64,000 bases of DNA, from contig PUQB01000051.1 of assembly GCA_003024785.1 (NCBI GenBank), positions 160,819 to 224,818 on the forward strand, read 5' to 3'. A model generated the notes under the pieces. The model was not told the DNA's origin and ran no database searches. It saw only the letters and a program-made list of their open reading frames with translations. Source of the DNA: Selaginella tamariscina. Taxonomy: Eukaryota; Streptophyta; Lycopodiopsida; Selaginellales; Selaginellaceae. The translations under genes were made by a program, and so were the position numbers. Below, piece after piece: positions 34,001 through 45,821 of the stretch; the stretch's first letter is position 1; each line of letters starts with the position of its first letter.

Positions 34001-37000
34001 GGTAGGAAATGAGCCTGCTTGGTGAAACGGTCAACCACCACAAGAACTGCATCAAATCCACGAGAAGGAGGAAGATCTGTGAGGAAATCCATAGAAATGG
34101 ATCTCCAAGGAGCAGACGGAACAGGAAGAGGACGAAGAAGACCAGAGGGTGCATGATGAGGCATCTTCGACCTGCTACAAGTGTCACAACTCCGTACAAA
34201 CCTCTCCACAAAACCTCGCAACCCAGGCCACCAATAGTTGCGAGTCACCAACTCCACTGTCTTGGCCACACCAAAATGTCCTGTAGCCGGGGTATCATGA
34301 CAATCCTGTACCACACGAGTCCTGGAAATACCAACAGGAACGTACAGGAGACCTTCCCGGTACAGGAGTCCATCCTGTATGGTGAACAGGTTGTAGTCTG
34401 GACGGGAACTGGAGGAAGAGGAACTTGCAACGTCAGGATGAATGTGTGAGAACACATTCTTTGCCAAGTCGTCTGTAGCCAACTGCGAACGGACGTCCTG
34501 TAGGAGTGTTGAATTTGCTGGAGCCTGATGAACCTGCAGTGCCGCAAGCCGGAAACGATCAGGACCCAACAACACTTGCCTTTGACGTCAAATGCAGGAT
34601 CGCCCGGGCTTGGTGCAAGGTAAGAGCGCCTAGACAATGCGTCCGCCTTGCCATTCCGAAAGCCGGGCCTGTAGACGATGACGAAGTCAAAACGTGATAG
34701 GAACTCTGCCCACCTAGCCTGTCGCCGACTGAGGACCCGAGCCGTTTGAAAGTACTCCAGGTTCTTGTGATCCGTAAGAACTTGTACAGGATGTGCAGCA
34801 CCTTCCAGGAAATGCCGCCACTCCTCAAACGAATCCACAATGGCCTTGAGTTCCTTGTCATGAATCTCGTAGTTGATCTCCGCCGACAGGAACTTACGAG
34901 AGTGAAAAGCTACAGGATGAAGCAACTTGTCCTCTCCAACTTGCGATACGGATCCTACTGCAAAATCCGAGGCATCTGCTTCAATGAAGAAAGGATGAGA
35001 AGGGTCAGGATGTGCTAAAATCGGAGCTGTCGTGAAAACGTCCTTGAGTGTTGTGAACGCGTGTTCCGCCTTGTCGGACCAAGAGAAAAGTCCTGTGCGC
35101 TTGGTGAGTTCTGTGAGTGGAAGTACACGCTTGGAGAAGTCCTGTATGAACCGCCTGTAGAAGTTTGCAAAGCCAAGGAAACATTGTACATCTCGTACCG
35201 ACTTGGGCCTCTCCCACTCCACGATGGTCTTCACCTTGTGCATGTCCATGGAAACGCCAGCAGGAGAGACGATGTAGCCCAAGAACTCCACCGAATCCCT
35301 ATCGAAAAAACACTTCTCCAACTTCGCGTACAGGCCATGCTCGCGAAGCCGCTCTAAAACTAGTCGTACATGCTTGTCATGTGCCGCCTGGTCCTTGGAG
35401 AAAATCAAGATGTCGTCGAGGTAGATCACCACAAACTGGTCCAAGAAGTCACGGAAAATGTCGTTCACCATGTGTTGGAAACAGCTGGGGCATTGGTAAG
35501 GCCGAAAGGCATTACCGTGTACTCAAAATGTCCATACCTTGTACGAAAGGCAGTCTTCCACTCATCGCCGGGACGAATCCGTACAAGGTTGTAGGCTCCT
35601 CGTAAGTCGATCTTCGTGAACACCTTTGCTCCTCGCAGCCGATCGAGAAGTTCCGGGATCAATGGCAACGGGTACCGATTCCGAATGGTGACTTGATTCA
35701 AACCCCTGTAGTCCACAACCAAACGTAAACTCCCATCCTTCTTCTTGACAAAGAAGATAGGAGCTCCTGCAGGGGACTTTGAGTGACGAATGAAGCCGGA
35801 TGCCAAGTTGTCCTCGATGTACTGACGAAGAACCTCCAACTCTGTGGGTGACAATGCATAAATCGGTCCGAATGGTGGAGTCTTTCCTTCCGCAAGATCA
35901 ATAGGACAGTCGTAGGACCTGTGAACAGGAAGAACTGCAGCCTTGTGCTTGTCAAAAACGTCCTTAAAGTCGTGGTACTTGGATGGTAGGGAAGAAGGAG
36001 GAGAAGGAGAAGGAGAAGGAGAAAAAACAGGGGAGTCGGATACAGGAAAGGTAGAAGAGGACGTAGGAGTTACTTGAAAGGCAAAAAGGTGGAAGGGAGC
36101 AGGATCAGTGGCGAGTTCATGCATGGTAGTGGTAAGAACTCGGAGAGGAGAAGGAGGGAGCTGTGACTGAAAAAGAGGAAGGATCTTGGGGGATGGAACA
36201 GAAGCAGGGTAACAGAAAGAAGCAGGATTGGAAAAAACCTGTGTGGTGTTGATGAGTGTACAGGATTGGAAGAATCCTGTACAGGAGTCCGTGGTTGCGC
36301 AAGAGTGGAAGAAGCCTGCGAATGTGCTGACGAATCAACAGGAGGTGGATCCTGTTGAGGAGGAACCTTCGACACTGATACAGGATTGGAAGAACCCTGT
36401 ACAGGACACCGCAAACTTACAGGAGTGGAGAGAGCCTGCGGATGTGCTGAGGAACTGATATGAGGTGAATCCTGTCGAGGAGGAGTCTTCAACACTGGTA
36501 CAGGAACAGGCACGGTCAATCCTGTAGCTTGTACTGCCTCAGATACTAAGGATGTATCCTGCACGCAGGAAGGTACAGGATTGATCCTAGCTTGGAGAGG
36601 AAAACGTGAGCGTCCTAGACCTCCAGTCGATCTGCGGATTTGCAACAACGAACCATGGCATGCCCAAAATGATGGGAGTCGACCGAGTCTTGATCAAGTT
36701 GAAGGAAATTGAACAGTTGAATGTGCCATACCTGCAGGAGAGAGGTTCGGTAGCATGGGTAACTGCACCAGAAGCAATTAGACGCCCATCGGCCACCTCT
36801 ACAGGAACTGCACGCTTCAACTTCACCACCGAAATGCCATGTTGAGTTGCAAACGTGTCATCCATGAAGCATGCATTTGCACCAGTGTCTAACAAGGCAA
36901 ACTCCATGAGCTCTCGATTATTAAGATGAATGTGTACAGGAAACTTAAGTGATGGGATGGTATGAGCAGCACCAATGGAGCCTGCACCTACGTCCAACTT

Positions 37001-40000
37001 CGCGGCTCCTAGACGAAGTGGACATTGGAGTTTTCCGACTGAACTTCAGCTTCAACTTCACGCGTCTTGAAGTTCCTGGCTTTAATAGGACAATCTGCCA
37101 CCTTGTGTCCTGCTCCACCACAATACAAGCACAGGTTCTCACTGCGACGACGTTGCTTCTCAGCAGCGGAAAGAGAGCCACGCTTGGATTTCTCAACCTC
37201 CATAGGAACTACTCCAGAAGGTGGTGCAGGAACATGTACCACAGCTGCAGGATTGGTTTGCAGGAACTTGACGGGATCTTTCCTGACGACGCTCGAACAA
37301 ACGGTTGTCGCAACGAACAGCTTGTTGCATGATCTCCGCTAATGTTTGGGCATCCGGTAACGTAAGGAGAAGGTCCTTCACGTCGTCCCTCAACCCAAAA
37401 CGGAAGTGTTCGATCAATGCAGTCTCGTCCCATGGAATGTTCGTGCAAAGTTGCTGAAATTCGGATGCATAGACGGAAGCTGGTCGGGATCCTTGAGTGA
37501 GCTTCCGTAACTTCGTGCATGCAGAACGGTACTTATCAGGATCTCCAAAACAGGCTTCAAAGGCAGCCACGAAACCTTCAAAGTCTCCATCAATGGATCG
37601 TCACGCTCCAGCAAGGGGGCAACCCAAGCCCGTGGAGATCCACTTAGTAAGGATGCCAAAAGACCCACCTTTTGAGCATCAGTCGAGTAGCGCCGTGGTT
37701 GCATACGGATCAAGAGCCGGATCTGATTCAGGAAACCTTGGAAATCGGCACGATTACCACTGAACTTCTCTGGCATGCTAACCTTCGGCTCCGAAGAAAA
37801 GTTTGATGAAGAGGGAACCACCGATGCCTGGGAGAGAGCCTGCGCAGCAGCCTTGGAGGATGCATCAGCAGCTGCATGTGCCGCAGTGGTGGAACCTTGC
37901 AGGTCGGTGACCACTTGGCGCAAAGTGGCCAGCTCATGAAGTAGCATTTGGTGCTCGTGTTGAAAACGCTCAAAATCAGCCATGATCTAGGAAAGAAAAA
38001 AGGAGGAAAATGAAGGAAAGGAATCAAGAAAAAGGTAGCTGGAAAACGGAGAACTATGAAGCAGTTACTATCAAACTGTCAAGCCACGATCCAGGAACCA
38101 GGAAGGAACAGGATTCCAAGGACAGAAGGCTTGACTCAGGAACAGGACCGAGAGCAGGACAGGAACTAGGAATAGGAACAGGACGGATCTAGGAGCAAGA
38201 CAGGATCAGGATAGGATCCGGGAGCAAGACAGGAAAGCACAGGATAGGATCCGGGAGCAAAACCAGGAACAGACAGGATCCCGAGCAGGACAGGATCCAG
38301 CAGGACAGGAAACAGGAGCGAGACAGGAACAGGACAGGAAAACAGAACAAGACAAGATTGATCGTAGTAAGACTGGTGTTGATAGTAACTGATTGTACAA
38401 CAATTAGGTCGGAGCTTTTATGCTCACAACTCCAAGAGCTAATCTAGGCATGCATGCAAAAGTGGTTGCATGCATGCAAAAGTGATTGCATGCATGCAGA
38501 GGCTAAGATGAGTCCACATGTCCCTTATCCTCTAGGCTATCCTGTGGCATATCCTGTAGGAATATCCTGTAGGATATCCTGCAACCGAATCCTGTGTCCG
38601 GAATCCTGGTAGGAATATCCTGTAGGAAAATCCTGCAACCCATATCCTGTATCCGGAATCCTGTAGGAAAGTCCTGCAACCCATGTCCTGTATCCGGAAT
38701 CCTGTATTCTGTATCGGGTCGTGACAGGTTCTCTGAATCTGCATGAATGATTTCCCAGCTTCCATTTCCCTTCTCAGGCATCACCATCCTCAACATATCA
38801 TCTTCTTCCAATCCAACCGAGATGAAGGATGGGGCTGAAGAAGAAGCTTGTCCCTTGCTGACCTTGCTCGCCGATCTAGCATACCTGATATCCATCTTCA
38901 CATGGAGCTTCCTTGCAGCACTGTCGTTCTTCCATAATAGCTCTCGCCGATCATCCTTGTGTATCTTATAGCTGGCCATCTCCCATTCGGGACAGTCACC
39001 AGGAAGGAAATCCAGCCAGAAAGGACAGTGTTCCACTTCGTAATCACTGATATGACGTAACAACCGGCTCCACATGCTAGAATCCTTGGTAACATCCATC
39101 CACTCTTTGAAATCTTCAGGGAGTGCATCGTTTTTCCATTTTAAAAACCTGTAAAAATAGATAAAAATCTGTAAAGAAACAAAAAAAAAAACTTGCCTGA
39201 ATGCCATTCTTTTTGCAGATTTTCCAGCTCAAATAGTCGAGGAGGTGGAATTGTCGCACCGAACTCCTTGTTCTCGAGCATGTTCTGGTATATATCCAAC
39301 TTAATTTCATTGTGCATCTTCGTATACCATGCCATGAACTCCTTTACATGCTCGACCAAAAGCTCTTTAGTTGCCTCCGCGACCTGGCATGATAAAACGA
39401 ATAAAAATAAAAAATATAAATATTAAATTACCTGGAACCAGTAAGTAAAGATGTGCAAAAACTTGATGAAGTCCTTGTCAGGCCAGCCGGTGACACCTTC
39501 CTTCTTGTCTTTCTCCGTCATGTTCACCAACTTCTCAAGAACGCCACGTTCTTGAATGTGCACAAGCTTCCAAGGATATCAAACCTTGACGTTGGAAGGA
39601 AGCTGGGACTTCGCGAGCATTTGAAGCTTCTCTAGAGTTTTTGTTTCGTTGATGGTTGATAGTGATATCTGTGATCGCCTTGAACCAATCTTCACCGACC
39701 GCCGGATCAGCAATGGTGAGGAATTTGTTCATCCGAACTGTGAATGTCTTGTAAACGCTAGAGAGGATCTGAGATTCTGTCTGGTTTGGTTTTCTGTTCG
39801 CAAGTTTTGTAGCGATTTGTCGCTTCAGTTGATTCTGCAAAAGAAACCGAAAATCAAAAAACAGTCAAAAGAAGAAGAAAAGATTACCTCCCAAAAAATC
39901 TTCACCAATGTCGTCTTTGGATACTCGTACCAAACGTCTTCTTTTCTGTTCGATCTCCACACTTCCACAGCTTTTTCTATCTTCCTCCGGCATCCCGCGA

Positions 40001-40983
40001 AGAACATGATCGGTAGAAAGATCTGCAGACTTCACACAACAATTCCGTAAGAACTGCAAGGTGTGAATGATTGTTGTAGGAACCACACGAGCAGTTGCTC
40101 TGCAAAACAAAACAACATTTATTTAGTATTTAAATAATGAAACAAACAAGTCACTTACTCATTCAACCGATTGCAAGCAGCGATTAGTCTCTTCTCCTCT
40201 TGCACTGTGGATGCTATGAGTGTTGCACGTACACGCAAAAGTCCATTTCAAACCTGGCTCTTCAGCAAGCAAAGTGTTCAAAGCAACCCGACGATGATTC
40301 CCATCCCACCCAGAAACTTTGCATCTTTCAGAAATCGATACCACGCAGAAAATGCTGGCTTATGCAAATCTGCTTCAAACTCTCTATCGACTTGTGCTTC
40401 GACTCATTCCAACTTCGGCGTTCGTCTGCACTCAGCTGTGGTCCGAAAGATAAGGTGAACACTGACGTCTCCTGGTAAAATCCTTCAGCTCTAATCCATC
40501 CAACAAGGTCTTTCACGCCGTCCTTAGTGACATTCCTCAAATGTTGTGTGGGAGCAACCTGTGAACCGAGATACGCGGAGGCTCACCAAGCTCAACTGGA
40601 ACGTAGTGGTCTCGTCCTTGTAGCGATGTGTCAATATCCGTGTCATACCGAATAACAAGATTCCGAAGAAGCTTGGATGGAGCCTCAAGTGTCAGCCGCT
40701 CCGGAATTGCATATGATTCGGCAACTCCTTAGGAGCATCCAGTTCCTCTTCTTATTGAACATTTTACTACCAAGATCAATGTCCGGTACTTCCTCTGCAT
40801 TACCGTGTTCTGCAGAGCTTCCTGCGATCTCCCTATTTCTAGGCATCCATTCACTCACCACAGTATGTTCATCAATGACTTGCGAACTATCCACAGGTTC
40901 ATTGTTCGTCGGCATCATCTCTTCGTGTTGCAGTTGTTGCTTGGTGCCTCGGCTCCTTTCTTGCCACGAGGTTTTGGAGCCAT
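31085..40983 (-). CDS. Cargo gene: ParB-like plus class-beta DNA methyltransferase-like protein
   Basis: The start is ATG 40,983 ([10 protein letters not shown]) or, in the frame that continues, 40,918 (MMPTNNEP). A ParB-like part follows: [13 protein letters not shown] (about 40,580), [15 protein letters not shown], and DGNHRRVAL at 40,279-40,305, like the ParB/Srx 'DG-HR' core. Middle exons lie at 40,110-39,865, 39,840-39,570, 39,545-39,433, 39,385-39,197 and 39,147-38,732. The C-terminal part has VVIDPPTG (32,194-32,217), motif IV-like, followed by [15 protein letters not shown], motif X-like, and [20 protein letters not shown] (31,617-31,680), motif I-like. This is class-beta order of N6-adenine/N4-cytosine methyltransferases. 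An acidic Ser-rich tail and a last exon ending [17 protein letters not shown] finish at 31,085. The nested LTR element interrupts one exon, which continues in frame beyond it. T in place of the aromatic residue of DPP(Y/F/W) leaves catalysis uncertain. Two or more single-base shifts lie in the ParB part. Confidence 0.65.
32367..32371. repeat. TSD GGTTC of the nested LTR element (left)
   Basis: GGTTC at 32,367-32,371 matches GGTTC at 38,727-38,731, directly flanking the two LTRs, and shows a clean retrotransposon insertion into the cargo gene. Confidence 0.9.
32372..33009 (-). repeat. 3' LTR of the nested Ty3/gypsy element
   Basis: 638 bp, similar to 38,077-38,726. It contains short internal repeats of the type CAGGATCCGGGAGC and TGTAGGAATATCC, and three TGCATGCATGCA blocks. 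Confidence 0.93.
38077..38726 (-). repeat. 5' LTR of the nested Ty3/gypsy element
   Basis: 650 bp, paired with 32,372-33,009; followed by the GGTTC target duplication at 38,727-38,731. A primer-binding site could not be assigned with confidence. Confidence 0.93.
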
Positions 40984-41396
40984 ATCTGCAAAGCTTCTTG
41001 GACGATATGTTCCTGAAGTGTCAAAGTCTTGTATTTATCTCGCAGTCTCTTACTCTGCCTTTGTCTCATTCTGCAATTACAACAACTGATAAGTGTGTGT
41101 GTGTGAGTTGTTTTAATTTATGGACACACATTTACTATATATGTATACCTATCAATATATATAGACACACACGCACACACACACATATTTATACGTGTAA
41201 TGTTGTTTGTGTGTGTGCTCACTATATAATGTTCCTTGTGTATGTGTGTAATGTTGATTATGTGTGTGTGTGTGCAATGTTGTTTTGTGTTTTGTGATGT
41301 GTCTGTGTGAGAGAATATGGGTATATTCATACTCTTCACATGTATATACAGACGAAAAAGCATCATCTCGTATATACAAGTCTTAAATTCATATAC

Positions 41397-41401
<5 letters not shown>

Positions 41402-41476
<75 letters not shown>
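41402..41476. repeat. (TA)n array with central TATAATATAT, self-complementary
   Basis: About 75 bp of TA repeats, palindromic around TATTATAATA, which could extrude as a cruciform. Confidence 0.9.
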
Positions 41477-41480
<4 letters not shown>

Positions 41481-41629
41481 TCTTTTTAAGTATGTATTTA
41501 AATATATATATTATATATACACACACACATGTATACAAGTCTAATGTTGTATAATCATAATGTGGTACGTGTGTAAATGTTATTTATGTGTGGTGCGCAA
41601 AAAACACACACACCACACACACACACGGA

Positions 41630-41690
41630 TTTCCTGCCCGAATTGGCAGGAAATGTGTGTGTGTGTGTGTGTGTTTGCCGAAATCGGCAA
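41630..41690. promoter_or_regulatory. Paired perfect hairpins flanking a TG run
   Basis: TTTCCTGCC-CGAATT-GGCAGGAAA (41,630-41,653) is a 9-bp stem, and TTGCCGA-AA-TCGGCAA (41,675-41,690) a 7-bp stem, separated by (TG)n. They lie upstream of both divergent transposon genes. The function is unknown; a protein-binding or regulatory role is only inferred from position. Confidence 0.4.
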
Positions 41691-42454
41691 TAACTCATGC
41701 GTCGGAGTGTGTGTGCACACGCGCGTGCGTTTGTGAATACAAAGAAATCCTACTGAATTTGCACATACATCACAGAAATTACTATACACATATATAAGAT
41801 TTTACCTGTAGCCATGTCGCCGTGACGCTCACACTAGCCTCTTGTCGCCGCAAAAAAAAGAACAAAAGTGCCCTCTCTCAACAATGGAGAATGGAGAAGA
41901 AGAATGGGACCCTAACCTTTACCCTAAAATCTAACACTTAACCCTTTGACCCTTAACTATAAAACTGTGTTTAATTAAACCATACAACAGTATATATAAT
42001 ACTTACGATAAATAACTACTATATAAAAGGATACAAATACAAACACATATTTAAGTAAAAATTTGTATGTTAAAAAAACATATTATTATTAATTAAATAA
42101 ATATTCGTGTAAAAATATGTATTTTATAATGTCTACATTTGATAAAATACTGGATCAAATAACTATATAATTATAATAAATAAATTAACAGAATATAAAC
42201 AAGTCATAAATAAATATGTCAGATGAATGTAGATTAGACACACATTTATTTAAAAGACAATAAAGATTGCTCTATCTCTACGTGAAGTGCTATACTATAT
42301 TAGCATCTAAGATCTATACGTTTCCTTGAATTAAATATTCGCCCACGTTGAGTCATGATTGTGAATTTTTGAAATGGTAATATCCGATATTTACCAAAAG
42401 ATGATTAAGTAATGCTGTTGTTTTTCTGTCACGTTTGTGGTAACTGCTTGCAAA

Positions 42455-45400
42455 ATGGCCAGGATTGTTTACGGCAATTTGGATCACGATGTTCCTGTGA
42501 TAGATGGTGTTGGAATCATTCTTACTAATCAGATTAGAACGTTCTTTGGCATTTTTGATTGGCAAAGTGTTCGTCTTTTTAAACTTCTTCATGGGCAATC
42601 TGCTTTACAGATCGAAATAAACGAGGACCAAGATGCTGGAGGGAAGGATAATCCAGATATGTTTTGTTACCGGATGAAGGACCATTGTTTAAGCTTGTCG
42701 TTGCTTCTGACTCTGAATACTCAACGTTGAAGAACCTTTTCACTTCTAATACCTGCAAAAAGGGAAGAATTCTTATCGAGGGTTCCACGATCATTCATAC
42801 AAATGAATTGCCTATTGCGTATGATGGGGATGTCATTTTTGAGCTCCCTCCTTCCGAATACAAATACAAAGGAATGAATCGGAAAGAGGATGGACATACC
42901 TGGACAGCAGGAACGACCAGCAACTGGAATTTTCAAGCGAGGGTGTCCAGGAGCAAATGTGTTGGGAGCCTTTGCTGTATCAACCCGGACTGCCCTGCTT
43001 CTAAGGCAGGATTTCCGAACTGCACTAAATGGAAAGGATGTATTGTTTCCCCACCTTCAATCGACAAACTGGCAAAAGGATTGACATGTTTTTTCTGTAA
43101 AGAAAATCCATTGTGCCTTGAAGTTTGTCATGCTGTGGCGTTTTGCGTTTTCCCAGACGACATAACCAAGACTAGATTGTTTATCCACCAGGGAAAACAT
43201 TCACATCCAGTGGGTGATGGTGTTTCTGCATCGAACAAAGAAGAAATGCATATGGCGGTCCAGAATGCAACAGAAAGAACTCCCAGAGCTAGTCCAAGAG
43301 TCATCGAAATGGCAGCATGTAAAGATGCTATCTTTGGTTTCCTATTAGATAATTCTGAGCCTGGAAGTTGGGATAAGCTCATGGATCATTTGCAACCATT
43401 ATCAAACAATCGAAGGTACAATTAGAGTTTTACTTTGTGCTGAGCATTCTTTGATAATACCTTTGATGCAGAGTTCGTCAATGGGTAGCGTCCGCAAAAG
43501 AACTGCTGCTGAAATGCCAGAGAATATTGATGGATTATTGGAGCTGAAACGAAGGTTGTCTATCCCATTCATCCACGTGATTCACTATCCTGGGATGAAT
43601 TTCCGTGGTTCAGACGACCAGGCATTAGTTTTTAAGATGACGGTTTCAGGGCCAGGTTCTGGAATCGATTATGTAAGGATGTGCCAACCTCCTCTTGGCC
43701 CTTTGCAGAAGAGTTGGGTTCTACTTGATCACACACACCGTGTTGTTGATAAGTGGATCACTTGGCATTGCATGTTTACGACCCAAAGTAAGATGTTATC
43801 TTTTTGTTGTTTGCTTAACTTTTGATTATTTTATAGTGTGCGCCGATTATCCACCATTGCTTATGGTGACATGAAGAGACAAACGGCTGGAGCTGTGGAG
43901 AAGTTTTTCGTGCTATGTTGGATGTCTGTTCCGAGAAGGGAATCTACAATGTGCAGTTCGCTGGGTTTATGTCCGATGAAGCAGGAGCGATCTGGCAAGC
44001 AATTAGGAATGTGTTCTTTAATGGCCAAGAAATTCCTGGACGTGAACGGAGCTGTATCTTTCACTATGAACAAGCCATACAACGTGTGACAAGGAAGTGG
44101 GTCCCTCTTGAACATCAACAACAACATCTTCAACTTTTGAGATCATGGCCAACAGCCACATCAACAACTGATCGTGAAGAAATTGAAAATAATCTTTTCC
44201 GCTTTTGGAATGAAAATGTGAAGGATGTTGGAGTTATGCAGACGTGGTTTTCATGGTGGGAAAGACAGAATCATATTTCAAATGTTGTTCTTGAAAGCAT
44301 GCCGGAGAATGCTGCAAGGGTTGTGCCCATGACAAACCAGTCGGAGTCTGTTCACGGAAGATGGAGGAGGGCTAGAGATTCAAAATACATTTCATTGTAC
44401 CAAGCTACAATCCACGACCTGACTGAATCAGTGCGACAATGTGCTCTTGTGAAGGCTTTTAGAGATGGAAGGTATAGTGGTTCCGGGCCGACTTCAGAGG
44501 AGCTCTCAGCAAGGTTCGAGAGAAGAATGTCAAATGCTAACTCAACAACACCTACAGCAAAGGTTATCATCGACTTAGTTGAAGATGTTGCTCCATCAAG
44601 CATGCAGGATACTGCTTTTGTGGCTGCCACGAATGTTGAACATCGCACTGTGCAAAGAAATATGGGGTCAGAGGCTGAACGATCCCACCGACCGGACATC
44701 TTCTATAGTGAACAGGTTATTCCAACACAGTGTAGACGGAAGCGACGATTGGATTTTCAACTTGCAGAAGAACATGAAGAATATGTTCTGGTTGAAGAAC
44801 AAGATGTTACACCTGGACAATGGGCGATTAGAAGATGTGGTGAAAGAAGTTCTGTGAAATGTCTGGCAGGCTTTCCCTCTTCAGGAGGTCAGTGGAGTGC
44901 TTGTGACAAAAAGATCAGTCCTAGTGGTAATCGAGTGGCTGCTCCTTGTTTTTTGGAAGGATCAGATACAATGACAAAGAAACTGGTGAAGAATGCTTTC
45001 GCTCAAATGATGTATTTTTGTCCAACAAACATGCTTTGCAACAGACATCCAAGACCAACTATTGTTTCTCCGCCAGCTTCTACCTCGGTTTGGAAAGTTC
45101 AAGTGGGCACGAAGCTGATAGCAATGGAGATCAATGATCTGGCAAGATCAGGTTTTATGCTAGCTGGGCTTCCTTCAGCTCATGCAGGAGTGCCAGGTTT
45201 TTCAACACCTCATGTTCCTTCAGTTCCTGTTGGAGTCACTGGATTTTCAACACCCCCTGCAAATTTCGTGGACCTCCTGTTCCTGCAAGTGGTCGGCAAC
45301 AAGAACACCTTTAGGGATGTCTAAGAAACAACAGGTAAGTTTTGAAGCATGTTTGACGTTGGGAGCATATGGCAGAAGTTGACGTGGTTGATCTCCAACA

Positions 45401-45714
45401 TGCATTGCTTCAGAGTATGTGACAACGACCATACATCTGCTTGGGTTGTCATTTGTAGTGCACCATCTTGTTCATGCTCGGAGTTCTGCAATGGTCGTCA
45501 GTGGGTGCCTTACAAACATATGTATTTTGTTTACAAGCGTGTACTGGGAGCTGATCCTCGAGTTGTCAAGCATTTGCAACGTCGTACACTTGCACCCCGT
45601 GAACTAAGTTCTTTATTGATGCTACAAGGAACCTCCATCCTCCACCATCTATTTAGTGTGTTTGGTTTGTTTTCAAACAGCTTCGGTTTTATATTTGTTA
45701 TTTCAAACTTATAA
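42455..45714 (+). CDS. MULE-type transposase with Cys/His finger, DDE core and SWIM-like finger
   Basis: The transposase cuts and joins the element ends. The start is ATG 42,455 (MARIVYGNLDHDVPVI). Exon 1 runs to 43,415 and holds a Cys/His segment (CVGSLCCINPDCPAS ... CTKWKGC ... FIHQGKHSHP) of the WRKY-GCM1 kind found in MULE transposases. Exon 2 (43,472-43,787) has LLDHTHRVVDKW, probably the first catalytic Asp. Exon 3 (43,837-45,334) has MSDEAGAIW (second Asp), CIFHYEQAI (the C-x2-H element) and NQSESVHGRW (catalytic Glu), then a low-complexity linker. Exon 4 (45,376-45,714) has CSCSEF...VPYKHMYFVYKRVL, a SWIM finger with Tyr in place of the third Cys. Single-base losses near 42,664 (T run) and 43,905 (missing C), plus a shift in exon 2, break the frame. 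Donors and acceptors are canonical. Confidence 0.85.
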
Positions 45715-45821
45715 TTTTCAATATAAATTTTAATGGTAATTTTATGCTTAGCATATTTTTAAGTAATTTAACATATATTTTCTTTAAATACAACAAAAAT
45801 ATACTACTATATTTTGTATGC

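Larger units (their letters stand above)
32372..38726 (-). mobile_element. Ty3/gypsy chromovirus-like LTR retrotransposon, near whole
   Basis: The element lies on the minus strand. The 5' LTR is 38,077-38,726 and the 3' LTR 32,372-33,009; both run TGTCACGACC...GGCTTGACA on the coding strand. Parts in order are gag (from 37,983), a zinc knuckle (about 37,135-37,080), aspartic protease (about 36,990-36,700), a Ser/Pro-rich spacer, reverse transcriptase (about 35,900-35,400), RNase H (about 35,050-34,750), integrase (about 34,300-33,700) and a chromodomain-like tail (about 33,250-33,060). A purine tract on the coding strand (33,012-33,022) adjoins the 3' LTR. The LTRs are very similar and differ mostly by short indels, so the insertion is young. 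It looks close to whole in layout but is broken, with several breaks. Confidence 0.93.
41100..42440. other. Divergent intergenic region of the transposon
   Basis: Between the heads of the two transposon genes. It holds TG/CA runs (41,092-41,310), a long TA array (41,402-41,476), two perfect hairpins (41,630-41,690) and an AT-rich part (41,940-42,430). It presumably contains promoters for both genes, but no specific promoter element could be assigned. The frames seen here encode only repeat peptides. Confidence 0.6.

Noticed and set aside
41100-41800. Open frames encoding HTHTHT, VCVCVC or RERERE peptides over CA, TG and GA runs, here and at many other places
   Set aside because: They arise from dinucleotide repeats and have no conserved sequence between duplicates.
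42950-43220. Cys/His region as a WRKY or GCM transcription factor
   Set aside because: It is followed in the same gene by a DDE core and SWIM-like finger, the layout of a transposase; WRKYGQK is not present.
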